From positions 6,738,349 through 6,802,348 of the forward strand of contig NC_065537.1 of NCBI RefSeq assembly GCF_932294415.1: a stretch of DNA of 64,000 nt, read 5' to 3'. A program made the position numbers and the translations under genes. Positions 23,792-37,100 of the stretch are shown one piece after another. The DNA comes from Quercus robur (taxonomy: Eukaryota > Streptophyta > Magnoliopsida > Fagales > Fagaceae). Position 1 is the stretch's first letter. Each line of letters opens with the position of its first letter. The notes below the pieces were generated by a model that worked only from the letters and a program-made list of their open reading frames with translations, was not told the DNA's origin and searched no databases.

Positions 23792-26293
23792 AATAGGAAC
23801 AATTGGTACTTGAGCTCTTATCTTTTCAATATTAACCAAGTCTGGCGATAAATTATCATCATCAACCAACAATTCTTTTGGACTCGAGTTCCACTATCCA
23901 AATCAACAACTTCTACAATTGTTTCAGCACCCTCACAGACATCTGCCCTATCTTTACCGCACAAATCTACTAGATCATCCCAATTTGCAATTACTTTCCA
24001 ATGAAAACTTCTAGCTTTTTCATGGGACTATCAAGCATGAAAACAAAAGACTATGATAGTTCAAAAATTTTTTTTTTTTGGGGTATTAGGGATCATATAT
24101 ACGAACTAACTAGTAGCACTCAAAGCTGCAACATTACAAAGTCTTACAAAGTTTTGTACAAATTTGACGAAGGCAAATCCAGGAATGCCATTTTATTATT
24201 AAACATAATGCAATTACATAATAATATAAACATTGTTTAATGCCCACAAATGAATACAAAAACAATATGAAAATCCACTTTCTACTTTAGCATGAGTTTG
24301 AAATTATTCCCCTGAGTTTGCTCTAAATTATGCAGTAACTTGAGTATTGGTGTACCGTTTCTGTTTTAACATAAGTCTGTAATTGTTATGTACTATTTAT
24401 TTTCACGAGCATCCATCACATCTAATAGAGGCAGCTAATTGAAGGGATCTTGCCCCTTTTAGCTGCTTCAGCCTCTCCTCTTTCTTTTATATATACATCT
24501 TCTGCATTGTAGGTACACTGAGAAAAATTTTAGAGACCGAGAGCAAATAGATATAGAAATGGATAAGAAATTAGATGTTCACAATATCGCAAAAATACTT
24601 ATCATAAATATGATTAAAAAATATGATTAAACAATATCGTAAAAAATACACATATATAAGACTATCTTTAATCATTTAATCTTCATAACATTATAACAGA
24701 TAACGCTGTGAAAATTTGGGATTGATTCACCTATCAATTCCATTTCGAGATAGTTTTAAATTAAAATTCTATTTGAGCACACCACTGGAAATATAGTTTG
24801 ACCATACTTGCAACTCCAAATAATTCAAGTCATATGAATGATTTTCCCCCCTCATCACCCAAGTAGATTAATTAAGATTTTAAGAATATAATTACATACA
24901 AGTCCTAGAAAAGCCCAAAATTGAAAAGGATGAAATCAATCTAAAAGCATTAGCACTATCATGCAATATCCAAGACAGCCACTTGTAATAAGCACTATGA
25001 GAAGCAAATATACAACAAAAGATCATTAAATAGAACAACTCATCATCATCAAGAATATACCTTCTTTTCTTGTTACAAAAGACACATGGGAACTTAAAAT
25101 TTAAACATTTTATACTAAGACAATACAAAATCAATAATAATAATAATAATAATAATAATAATTACTTGCAAGAAAAAAAAAAACCTAAATTGATGGAGTC
25201 CTTCATAGAAATAAAAAATCTTTTCTTGAAATTTTTTGCACATTCAACAAAATTATAAATAGACCATTTATAAAAAAGATTTAAAAAAAAAAAAACCTGT
25301 ATTTCTTTACCAACCATGCACTCAAGTAGAAAAAAAGTGTTGTTTTTTTTTTTTTTTTACTCCAACAATTTATTATTCAAAACATGTTATGACTGTCCAA
25401 AAGAGTAACAAAATAAAATTATGGCAGACCAAGAGAGATTATAGGCGTCTTTGTTTTTCGTAGAAGCAAATATAGGCGACTTCGACAAAAAAATATTTAA
25501 TAATTCTAATATTATGATATTCAAATCTTGTAGTATTAATCCATTAAATGCATCAAGCTACAATAGTAAATAGTCTCACAAAATTCTACACCAAAGTAAA
25601 ATGCAGAGCAACAAACAAAGAAAAACAAGATAAAGAATTCGTGAGTTTTGTCTAAATTGTTCAATATCCATTTACATTCCAGATATTATACCTAAATGCA
25701 AACCATTAATTTGAGGTATCATAATTTGTGCGAGGGTATGAAGGAACATATTAAAGTTGAAATCAAGAAGATCTTAATGTTTGTGATTAAGCCCAAGTTA
25801 GTACCCCTTAAGCCCCCATTTGCTTTTCTATGACAGAAAGCATTAGTAAACTAAAGTCCACAACATTCTAATAAACTAATGGTAATTTCACGACAGATGG
25901 GACCCCCCTTTTTCTGGTCTGAATTGTAAGTATTAGAAAACTATAGGCCACAACATTCGAATAACCTAAACAGAATTTCACAATAGACGAATAAAAATGA
26001 AATGCATAGATCCTCCTTATGAGCCAAGTAATTGAGCATCATGGTATTATAGACTTAATAATTATTAAGTTTTTAATAATTATTACAATTACATGAATTT
26101 GGTAGTTGTTTTCATATTTTGTAAACACTTATGCTTAACTACTTTTACAACTTATCACATTGAGTTAGTCTAGGACAAGTGTTATATGTTCTAAGAAAAT
26201 AGCCGCATACTTGGGTATGTCTGTTCTTATGAAATGACAAATGAATGTAATTATAATAATTAGTATCTTTGTAGTAACAAATCTTGGTGTAGG
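23792..26293. other. CACTA leader intron, 3' part
   Basis: AT-rich, with an (AAT)n run near 25134-25161 and several A/T runs. It ends at a good acceptor (GGTGTAG) at 26294, just before the transposase ATG. No gene is seen. Confidence 0.5.
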
Positions 26294-26319
26294 TAAAATT
26301 CCGTAAATATTGTATCGCA

Positions 26320-29300
26320 ATGGACAAAAGTTGGATGGAGAAGCGGAGGGGTACAAGGGAATATTTTGAAGGTGTAAACCAATTCGTGGAATTTGCTGCT
26401 CCATCCGCGCGGAATGGGAACATCTTATGTCCTTGTGTGAAATGTGTGAATTTGCTTATACAACCGCTAAATGTGGTACGTGAGCACTGTTGGGCTTCGG
26501 GGATGCTTAAAAATTACAAAGTTTGGAAATTTCATGGTGAATCGGCGGCTGCTACGCCAGCTACCGAATGTGGGAGCTCTCATGTGCAAGAAACCCAAAA
26601 TCCATATGGTGATTTCCATGGGATGTTGCACGATTTGTGCCCCCCGCATGAAATCCCACCCGAACCAATGGAAGAAGGTCCAACTGCGCAATGTCCGGGT
26701 GAAGGTCCGAATGATGAGGCCAAGAAGTTTTACAAGATGGTAGATGATGTAGACAAACCTTTATATGAAGGTTGTACAAAATTTAGCATTTTCTCAGCCA
26801 TTGTCGTGTTGTTCCAGTTGAAGACTCTGTGTGGTTGGACAAATAAGTCATTTACTCTGTTGCTTCAAGTCCTGATGGATATGCTTCCTTCAGACGCTAA
26901 GTTGCCAAAGGACCATTATGAGGCTAAGAAGATAGTTCGAGATTTGGGTTTGGGTTATGAGAAGATTCATGCTTGTCCCAATGATTGTATGTTGTTTTGG
27001 AAGAAAAATGTTAACCTCGAGGCGTGTCCTTGTTGTAAAGCTTCAAGGTGGAAAACAAATGAGGCATCTGTTGCTAGTAAGCATGCTTCATCCAGTAAGG
27101 GGAAGAAGAAAGCTGCGAAGATCCTACGGTGGTTCCCCTTAAAGCCAAGATTGCAGCGACTATTTCTGTCACCCGATCTGGCTAGTTCTATGAAATGGCA
27201 TGTTAATGGTCGTACTGATGATGGGGTAATGCGGCATCCTGCTGACTCAGATGCATGGAAAATGTTTGATAGTAAGCATTTACACTTCTCATCTGACCCT
27301 CGTAATGTCAGACTTGGATTAGCTGCGGATGGGTTCAACCCCTTCGGAATTATGAGTACTAGTCACAGTACGTGGCCTGTCATGTTGGTCCCGTACAATC
27401 TCCCACCTTGGCTGTGCATGAAACGGTCATCTTTGATTCTATCATTAGTTATTCCTGGTCCTACCTCGCCAGGGATTGCTATAGATGTGTACTTGGAACC
27501 GTTAGTAGAAGAACTAAGGGAGTTATGGGATGTTGGAGTACAAGCATACGATGCATCTTCAAAAGAAGTATTCCAATTGCGTGCAGCATTGATGTGGACC
27601 ATAAATGATTTTCCTGCATACGCAGATTTGTCGGGTTGGAGTACCAAAGGTGAGTTGGCGTGTCCTTCTTGTGCCGTGAAGACCGAGTCTCGATATTTGA
27701 GAAATGGTCGCAAATTCTGTTACATGGGACATCGGCGATGGTTGGATGTTGACCACGATTTCCGCAAAGATGGTCTGTCATTTGATGGATCTATTGATAC
27801 TCGATTGGCTCCTGAACCACCAGTCACATCTGACATTATTGTGGAAACTGAACATTTACTTGGACGTTGTCTGGGTAGGAAATGTCAGCTTGCTTACAAA
27901 AAAAGGAAGAGAAGGGAGGCAGACCAGAGTGGTTGGAAGAAAAGGAGTATATTTTTTACCTTGCCTTATTGGGAGGATCACAAGTTGCGACACAATCTTG
28001 ATGTGATGCATATAGAGAAGAATGTGATGGACAATATACTAAGCACACTGTTGAACTTGAAGGATAAAACGAAGGATAATTACAAGGCACGCCTTGACTT
28101 GGCGGACATGGGGATAAGGAGTGAACTCCACCTACAACGAAAAAGTGATGACCAGTATACCATACCAGCTGCATGTTTTCATATGATTTCATCGGAGATG
28201 GATGGTTTCTTGGAAGTTTTGAAGGATGTAACAGTGCCCGATGGGTACGCTTCCAATATCTCACGGCGTGTGAATATGAAAGAACGCAAGATTTCTGGTT
28301 TGAAGAGTCATGATAATCACATATTGATGCAGCAACTTTTTCCCATAGCATTACGTGGGTCTTTGCCATCTCATGTTAGTAGGCCTTTGATAAAGTTAGC
28401 TTGCTTCTTTAGAGAAATTTGTTCCAAAACCCTTACGGTTTCAGATATTGTGACTAGTGAGGCAGAGATTGCAGTGACATTGTGTGAATTGGAAAAGATA
28501 TTTCCTCCATCCTTCTTTACAGTGATGGTACATTTGGTCATGCACTTAGCTGCTGAAGCTAAGATTGGTGGTCCAGTGCACTACCGTTGGATGTATCCCA
28601 TTGAGAGGTAAGATGTGTGTAATATTATTGATCAACTTCCAGTTTCATGTGCGTGTTCGAATTACCATTGCCAATCATTAATCTTATCATTCCTTTATAG
28701 ATACCTCTCACATCTTAAGTCTTACGTACGAAATAGAGCTGCTCCGGAAGGGTCTATTGCTGAAGGATACATAGTAGAGGAGTGCTTAACATTCTGTTCA
28801 CGGTATATGGAAGGAGTGGAAACTATATTCAATCGACCCACCAGGATGATTGAGGAGTCAACGGGGGTGGTTTTGATCATGACATTAAACAATAAAGAGT
28901 GGACCCAAGCCCATCGCTACGTTTTATTCAATTCTGAAAACATCAACCGCTTTCGTGAGTAAGTATTACATATACAAATATAATTGCACGTCAATCCAGT
29001 GTACGTAAGGTCTATTAACCCTAATACAATTGCCTGCACAGGATGCACAAAAGATTGATAGAGGATGAACTTCGAAAAGGCCACAATCGTAACGTTTCCG
29101 ATGCCATTATATATAAGCACCACATGGAGAAGTTTTGTACTTGGTTTGGGGGTCACGTACGTATGACATTTTTAACTTATTAAACTTGTAACACTGTCTC
29201 AACCATGATTAACTGTACTGATATGAATTATTTTATTTTGGCCAACTGATGTTAGGTGATGTCCCTCACTGGTGCTGATAAGGAAATGGAGGGAGTTAGT

Positions 29301-29993
29301 GATACCCTTGTTGCATTGTCCAAATGGCCGTATATTTATGTAAAGCGGTTCAAGCATTATGTAATAAATGGCTTAAAATTTAGGAGTGTAAATGATGAGG
29401 CAAATAGGAAAACGCAGAATAGTGGAGTTAGTGTGGCAACTGATGGGGGCAATACTTACTATGGTATTTTAACTGATATAATTGAGTTGAATTATTCTGA
29501 CAGTATCAAACATGTGTTATTCAAGTGTAAATGGGTTCATGACCAACATAGGAGAGGATATAGGACTGATGAATTTGGGTTTCCTATGGTAAACTTTACA
29601 CACTTCATACATGGTGGGGATAAAATGATAGATGAACCATACGTTTTGGCATCTCAAGCTACACAAGTTTTTTATGTGGAAGATAAAAGGCACAAAGAGT
29701 GGTATGCTGTTGTCAAAACAAAAGCTAGGGACGTGTTTGATGCTGGTGTTGGTCCCCAACGGGAGGAGGATGACATATATAGTTTTTCTGAAAATATTCC
29801 CTACAATATAAGTAGTAATGAGGTTGTGAGTGACAACCTTCGTTGGGCTCGGGATGATCTAGAGGGAATGACAATTGATGCCTCCATCATTGCTGAAAGA
29901 GATCTTCATGGAGTAAACAATGAGGATGAGTTTATTGACGATGAGTTTGACAATGAAGACGACAACAAGGATGAGTACACCGAGGATGAGTAG
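26320..29993 (+). CDS. CACTA transposase, TNPD/TNP2 type
   Basis: Four exons (26320-28607, 28701-28958, 29042-29156, 29256-29993), all joined at GT/AG sites, give 3399 bases: 1132 codons and a stop, with no break. The N-terminus (residues 4-75) is the transposase-associated domain with CPCVKCVN. Residues about 290-470 match Transposase_21 (WHVNGRTDDGVMRHPADSDAW, LGLAADGFNPFG, NDFPAYADLSGW, then CPSC). From about 560 comes the DUF4218 region (HNLDVMHIEKNVMDNILSTL), continued across intron 1 by YVRNRAAPEGSIAEGYIVEE and CLTFCSRY. Exon 4 carries DUF4216 (FKCKWVHDQHRRGY, VFYVEDKRHKEWYAVV) and an acidic tail. In En/Spm this protein, with TNPA, cuts the element out in the nucleus. The ATG at 26320 follows an acceptor at 26294. 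Intactness suggests the copy is young. Confidence 0.95.
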
Positions 29994-32734
29994 TGTAATA
30001 ATTTAGTAGTGTATTATGTGTTTAGATGTTACAGTTGTTAATGAAAACGTATTCATTCATGAATTAGTTGGAGTGCCTCTGTGTAATATTTGTTGAATTT
30101 GTTAATTCCTCTTCATATTGTTAATTCCTTTAATTTTTACTTATGATGTATCCAATTCCTTCCCCTCTTCGCTATTGGATTTGAAATTCATTTCTTATGA
30201 ACTTGGATATATGATCGTGTGGTGTTAGGGTTTCTTTTCGTTGTGGTTGTAGTGTTTGGCAAATAGAAGCTCTTAAACTTGGATAGGGTAGTTTATATAT
30301 TGTTAGATATTAAAATAAGTTATTGTACCCAAATATTGATATGGCTAGGACTGAAACCATTATTCCGAAACTAGGTTTATATCATACCATATAGATTCGA
30401 ACCAACTATCATGTTAATAAATAGGTATGGTTAGGATCGAAACTAGTATTCCAAAACTAGGCTTAGGTCATACCATATTGATTTGAATCAACTATCACGA
30501 TAAGAAGTAAGTATGGGGAGCTAATCCACTCGAGCCTAGTCCTAGTTCAAAAAGGAACACCTGTACAAGTGAATATACCTACCCCTCCAAATATACACAC
30601 TCAAATCACCTTCGTTTTGTTCACCAATGCAATACATTGTTTGAGCTTAGCGTGTCTAATAATCGAGCTTAAGCTTGTGATTAGATTTGACTTGTTTGCA
30701 AACAAACGTTTCCAAGCAGTGTTTTTCGCAAATGTTAATATCAGTAGGCTCATCTACAGTCAAACCTAAACACACACCAAGATTGAGTTTGACAATGAGT
30801 TGGCGCGTGGATATCACTGCATCCCTTCTGCTTGTGGTCGGGGTGACTTGTTTTAATTTTTTTATACAGAGGAGTCAGTGTTGAGGTTCTTGACCCAATA
30901 AAAAAATGGAAAAATGAAACTGACTGTTGGTTTTCTACGCAACCTTCCTCTAGAAAATATACTCGCCACGCTCTTCTGTAAAGCGTGTGTAGTAAACAAA
31001 GCCCTCTTCTAGGACCTGCCCAAATGGATTTTATAAGTTATGGTGATTTCTACAATTTTACGCTCTTTTCACTGGCACCAGAAATGGAAGAGCACTCATA
31101 TAGAGTCTCGTAAAAATTAATAAACAAACAATGTCAATTTGAACTTTGGCCCATTTTTGTAAGTGAAAGTTTGGTTCACCCCATTAAGCTCATATTTATA
31201 TTAATTTATTTTTGAGGACTCATGTTTAATGTGTATATCATTTGGTGGGGACATTGTAAAAAATAAAAATTTAAAAACATAACCTCATCTTTTAAAGTAA
31301 TTTGTATACAAGACTACCGTGCACTATTATGATGATTGAAGGTAAATGTTAAACAATTATTTTTACATTAATTCATCACTTTAAAGTTGTGGTGATATTA
31401 ATAGAAACGTCATATCTCTAGACTGTTTTTTCTTTTTGATACATTGATAGCTAAAAAGAGATTTGAATTATGTACGTATTTGTTAGAAATATCAAGAGAT
31501 GTAAGTTAAATTACAAATTTCTTATAATAATAGCCTCATTAAGGACTCGATAGTACATATGGCACTGCTTATTGTTGCTACATAACATGGGGTTGATGAG
31601 AATAGACCAAAAAGACTCCATTTCTTTTATTTATTTATTTATTTTTAGTTACAAGGCAACGACCATGACTTTCTCCTCTAAAAATCATCAAAACCCAATT
31701 TTGAAAATTTTCTCTTGGAAACATTTTCTCTTCATATTCACTAGGAGAAAAACTGTCTTTCTTTTCGGATCACGAATTTATTAGCCCTAAGGTTTTTTGT
31801 AGGGGGGTTATTAGCCCTAAGGTCTTTTTTTAGGGGGATTATCATCATAACTATAGGGTAGTTTGATCATAATTATGTCGCACTTATTTATAATGTCATT
31901 TTTGAAATTTGGATCAAATGATGTTGATATTGCCAATTGCGTTCTTCAAATGCAGATATAGATTGACAGTGATGGTAACCAGCAAGACTATATATTAAAG
32001 AACCCGTGTATTAGCAATTTGCTTCGCACTAACCTCCCCTCCAATCAGCCAAGACTATGCCTATTGGCTAGAAATACCGTTTTTGTCTCCGTTTTCCGTG
32101 AAACACCCTATCTCTTCGGCATCTTTGGAATGCCCTATCATTTCTCTCTCTTTACCAAGTCTGATATTAGAAAATAATCATGGCTTGTTTTTGTAAATGT
32201 TTTTTGTTTTACCTAACTAACTTTATAATATGCCAATCCAAACTTTATCTTTTTTTTCTTTGGATAATTAGATTGATTAGGAAAGAGATTTGATAATTAA
32301 ATGTCTTATTTGAAAACACTAATTGAGTTATGAGACTCTTGACAATTTTAATTGAACTTAAAACTGAGAGATATAAAACTGACAATTTTTCTTTTTCTTT
32401 TTCTTATTGTATTTATTTACATGAGTTGTAGCAGATTGTAAATATACCAAAGTCTAGCTTTTTATTGGTTCATTTATGGGGGTTTTAAAATCATCTTTAA
32501 TATCTTACCTTCATGATCTTAATTACCATAGGTCCTAACCCAGCTCAATTCTAACAAAAATTGCGACATTTAATATAAAGTATTCTTCTGGCTATCTTGG
32601 TGCACGAAACGTGTATATGGTTGAATTATTGTAAAGGGTGTCAGAACCCAAAAATGTTTAACTTACATTTTATGCAATTGATTGTTGTCTATAGTTAACA
32701 CTTTTTTTGTTTTGTAAAGTTGTTAGACGCAGGA
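29994..32734. other. spacer between the two CACTA genes
   Basis: No coding exon recognised. It contains a roughly 90-bp imperfect tandem repeat at 30338-30515 and a short duplicated TTAGCCCTAAGG phrase near 31782-31822. A splice acceptor (CGCAG at 32728-32732) ends the region immediately before the TNPA start. Confidence 0.55.
30338..30515. repeat. two-copy tandem repeat, unit about 90 bp
   Basis: TATGGCTAGGACTGAAACCA with the following CATACCATATAGATTCGAA recurs as TATGGTTAGGATCGAAAC with CATACCATATTGATTTGAA. The units are adjacent and diverged. Confidence 0.75.
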
Positions 32735-34108
32735 ATGGGTAAGAAACGCCGATTGCCAGTTGTAGAAGTTGGCGAAGGACCCTCGAGTTCACGACAGAGA
32801 GGGGAGGAGCTGCAAGCCGCCCATACTAGTGATGCTGGGTCACAACCCACAGGTAGTTTACATATCTTGAAATGTAACGTTTGATATTTATTACTGTTGT
32901 AACTAATTTTTCAGTCGTTTGCTGCAGGAAAGGAGAGGGACCATCCATTGACAATTGTGCAAGTTGGCCAAGGTTCATCACGCTCACGAGACATCATGCA
33001 GGAGGAGTTAAGGGCCGCCTATGATGCTGAGCACGCAAGATGGGAGGAAGGAGATGATTATGATGATGATGAGACACAGCCGCCTTCTGCAGGTAGTTAT
33101 TCGTACAGTGCAAAATATTCTTAGGGTAACACTTTTATGTTTGCTGTTAATGACTAAACACCTATATCTTTAACCTTATGTTTATATGGTTTCAATTTTT
33201 TAGTAGTTTTGACTTGATACATACTTTAATTATTCAAGTAAAATGAAATTTACTAATTGAATGAATTAAAATTCACACAATGATCCAAAAATTTAAAATG
33301 TATAAATAAGATTAACAATTTTTTATCTCTTTTGGTTCACTAAAGTTCCTTTTTTTTTTGTAATAAAAAAAAATTCAATAGGAGAAGTTAAAGATTTTGA
33401 GACATGAAGAATTTCAAACATTACTACCTCTTCCCCATCATACAATTGTAATAAGATACATGATATAGCTCCCTTCTTCGAATGCGTTAAATGATGTCTC
33501 ATGCTTCCTTGCGCTCTTGTGCATTAGAAATTTCAATGATTTTTAAGATTGAGTCATCTAACTGCACTTTCAGAGAAACTATGTCAGTGCTGTAAAGTAA
33601 AACCTAGAAGTTTGATGATAATGTGTAAAGTTCAAACCGTCCAAAATTCTGCTGGTTGATGAATTGGTGATGCAATTTGAAGAAAATCAATTGCTTTTAA
33701 TAGAGCATCAACAACCATGAGTTCTATTGCCTAACAAAGGATCACTGTCAAATTTAATTCATTAAGTGTTCAAATACAGATTAAAGACATCTATGCTGGA
33801 ACTACTATTTTTAAGTTCCACATTAACAAATGTTGTTGGGATTTCATGACCCAACTATTCAATTCTTGGATTATAACATTAGTATTCCAAACAACCTAAA
33901 GCATAGTTTCTGGCAGCAACCACAAACTTATATTGGCATGAGAAGAGAACCTACCTTATAGCCTTAAACACCTGCCAATACTCTCCCATGAAAATGAAGA
34001 CAATTGAACCTTTCATTTTTAATTGAGGAGACTCAAAGCAAAGAAGCAGACAACTAAGATAGCTTAGCTCAGTTGTACATCTCCACAAGAAGAAGATATA
34101 GGGTCAAC

Positions 34109-34151
<43 letters not shown>

Positions 34152-37100
34152 GAAATTCATTAATTATTACAAACAACTGTACATTGGAGGCATTAAGACT
34201 TGTGCTGATTATCAAAAATTAAACTGCAATATTTGTGCAGAGTGCACATCAGAAATCTAAGTCATACGCTTAAAAAACTATTCCATAATTATGTTCATTA
34301 TAATATTTTTCAACAAGCTAATAAAACCTATAAGCATATGTAAATGAGTTGATGTGCTGTAGCAAATTTTAGAGTTCCTAACACAATTATTGTTTCATTA
34401 ACTCCAAATACAAATACAAGTCTCCCTCTTCCCTCACTAAGCTTGAGAAAACTCTTAATTTTATTTTTCATTTTATCATTAAAAATTTCGGAAAATATAT
34501 TTTAAACTACTGCTCTTACTGCATTTTAATTAACTTTTCCCTTCTGTTTCTAAGAAAAAAAAAAAAAAACACACTTTTCCCTTGTAAAAATGTGCAGTTT
34601 GCACAGTATAGAAATCAGTTTTTAATTTTATGATGGATATATTTAGATGTAAACAAAAGAACACAATTAATGTTGGGGGGACATTACCTTATGTAATGGT
34701 AAAGTCACGGGGTGGTCACAAGGGCGGCACCAAGTGAAGATTAGGGGGTTGAAAACTTTAAATAAACCATCTGAGCTAGCCAAAAAAGAAAAAGAAAAGA
34801 ACAAAAGTATAAGAGCTAAATAAAAAAAAAGAATTATGTATAATATTTTTAAAATATTTTTTTGACCCTTTGAAATAAAATTTTGAACTCCTGATCCCAA
34901 ACTTTTTAAATTCAACAGATAAAATGAGCTTAAATATGATTATCTAGACAATATCTTAGCATTTTTAAACATTAAATGCAAAAAGCCCAACAAGAAAGTA
35001 GAAAATTTGTTGACCTTAAAATTCAAGAAAATTTTCTGTATGGTTCTCTGCTTTTGAATTTCTTATTTCCTTCTTTGTATTCTGCTTTCATGTCTTGGTA
35101 TTTAGCTTATGCTTCTGCTCCATTTATCTTTCATTTTTTTTTTTTATGCTCTGTTGATGCTGTTTTCAAATGGGTTTTCTGGTTGGTTTGTATGAAGGGA
35201 TTTTTCTTGGTATCTGATGGAGTTTTCAGTGTTGGGTTTACAGTGGCTATTTTTGGGTCTTCCTGAGAATTGTTAAGGGTTTGACAGTGGGGTTTTGGCT
35301 GTAGTTCCAGTGGGATTTTTCTTGGCTTATTCTAGGATATTTGTAGTGAGAGTTTTGGAGGATTTGCTGGGTTATTTTCAGTGGGGGTTGAGATTGTCGA
35401 TTTTGGGGTTGATTTTATGGGTTAAAACAGGGATATTTATGGTTCTATTTGGGTTTGCAAGGGCATTGTTTTTGGGTATTTTTGGTGGTGTTCTTGGCTG
35501 GGAATTTGGGTGTTTCTCTATAAAGTTTGTAGGGGTTTAGAGCTGGGTTTTTGGTTGGATTTCTATATGATTGAGGGATTCTTGCAGGTTTTGTTTGTGA
35601 GAAGGTTTTTTTGTGTATTTTCTGGGTTTTGATAGTTTTTGTAGTGTCTGGGAGTTTGGGTGTTTCTCTGTGGAGAGGGTAGAGACGTGTGTGAAAAATA
35701 TTGAGGAAACTTGATTTGCATGGGAGGCCTTACTTATTTTTTAGTAAAAGATGGTGAGGTCGCGTGGGATGGGAGATCGCTTTTTCTTTGGCATCTGGCC
35801 AGCTTGCAATTTGTTGAGGGTATGGAAAATTTTTGGTTGTGCATGGAACCAAATTGGCTGTGCAAACTTGGGGGTAAGGACAAAATTTGTTACATCTTCT
35901 CCTAGATGGGTTCTAGAAGAAGTGAGATTTAGGGAAATGATCCAATTAAGTACCACCACTTGACATAATTAGGGACCAAATCAATTTCAAATGTGCACTT
36001 CTTTAAGAAATTAATAAAAAGCAAGTAATACTAAGGAATTGGACTTGTTCCTCGGAAAAGTAAATGAATTTCTAAGGAACACAAACTCCAATAAAATTGG
36101 ACTCAATAAATATAGTGGCACACATTTCATGCAAAATCAAGTAATGCTAAGAAGGGAAATGGTAATGAGTGTCCTTCAGTAAATTTTACTAAACTTCTTT
36201 GGAGTTTGGGTTCATATCAACTAAGTTCAACACTTTTAAAAACAACTAATTCGGTCTCTAAAGGATATTTTTATTCCTAACTCCATTTAGCATAGTTACT
36301 TTTATCTCATATTTTGTTCACTATGGATGTGTAATGTCCTTGTCATCAGAGAAAAAACAAAAAGAAAAGAGGGGGTCAAGTCAGATTTTTAGTTCGCACG
36401 TGCCCCCTACCTAACACCACTCCCCATCACTCATTTTCACCCACCTCTCTTCTCTCTTTTGGCTGGCTGTCTCTTTTCTGTGTTTCATTTTCTTTCTTTT
36501 ATCTTTACTTAAACACACACACACACACACACTCACTTCCACACTCACCCACCGGCCTCCACTCCAAAGCAATCAATCCTCACCATCATTTTTTCGACAA
36601 GATCACCAGAAAAATACTTAGGAACCCCAAAGCATCTTCATCACTTTATTTGAGGTAAAAGTTCTAATTTCTTTTGATGGGTATTATGTTCTTGTTTGAG
36701 GTTATTTTACCCAAGCTGTAATAATGATATTCATGTGATTTACGAGCTTTGGAAATGATATTCAACTTGGCTGTGCATGTACATGACACTGGCAGTAATG
36801 GTATTATGGTTGAATTATATGCAACTTACATATATTTTTTGGATAAAAACAGTTTTTTATTTTTGAAAGGGATAAAAACAGCTTTTAGATAGAGACATCG
36901 ACTTATTTGTTATTATCAGTTTCTTTAAGTATCAAAATCTCCACATTTACAAAGATCACATATATCATGTTAGTTGAGCACTTGAGCTATATACAGTGAC
37001 TTCTCTGTAATTGTGAACTTTGAAATTTCATTCTCTCTAATAATGGTTTACTATATGCAGGCGATTTGGTCCAAGAAACCGCACCATCCAATGATGGGCG

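Noticed and set aside
27363-27781. Multiple frames overlapping the transposase on both strands
   Set aside because: Shadows of a confirmed 763-codon exon with recognised domains.
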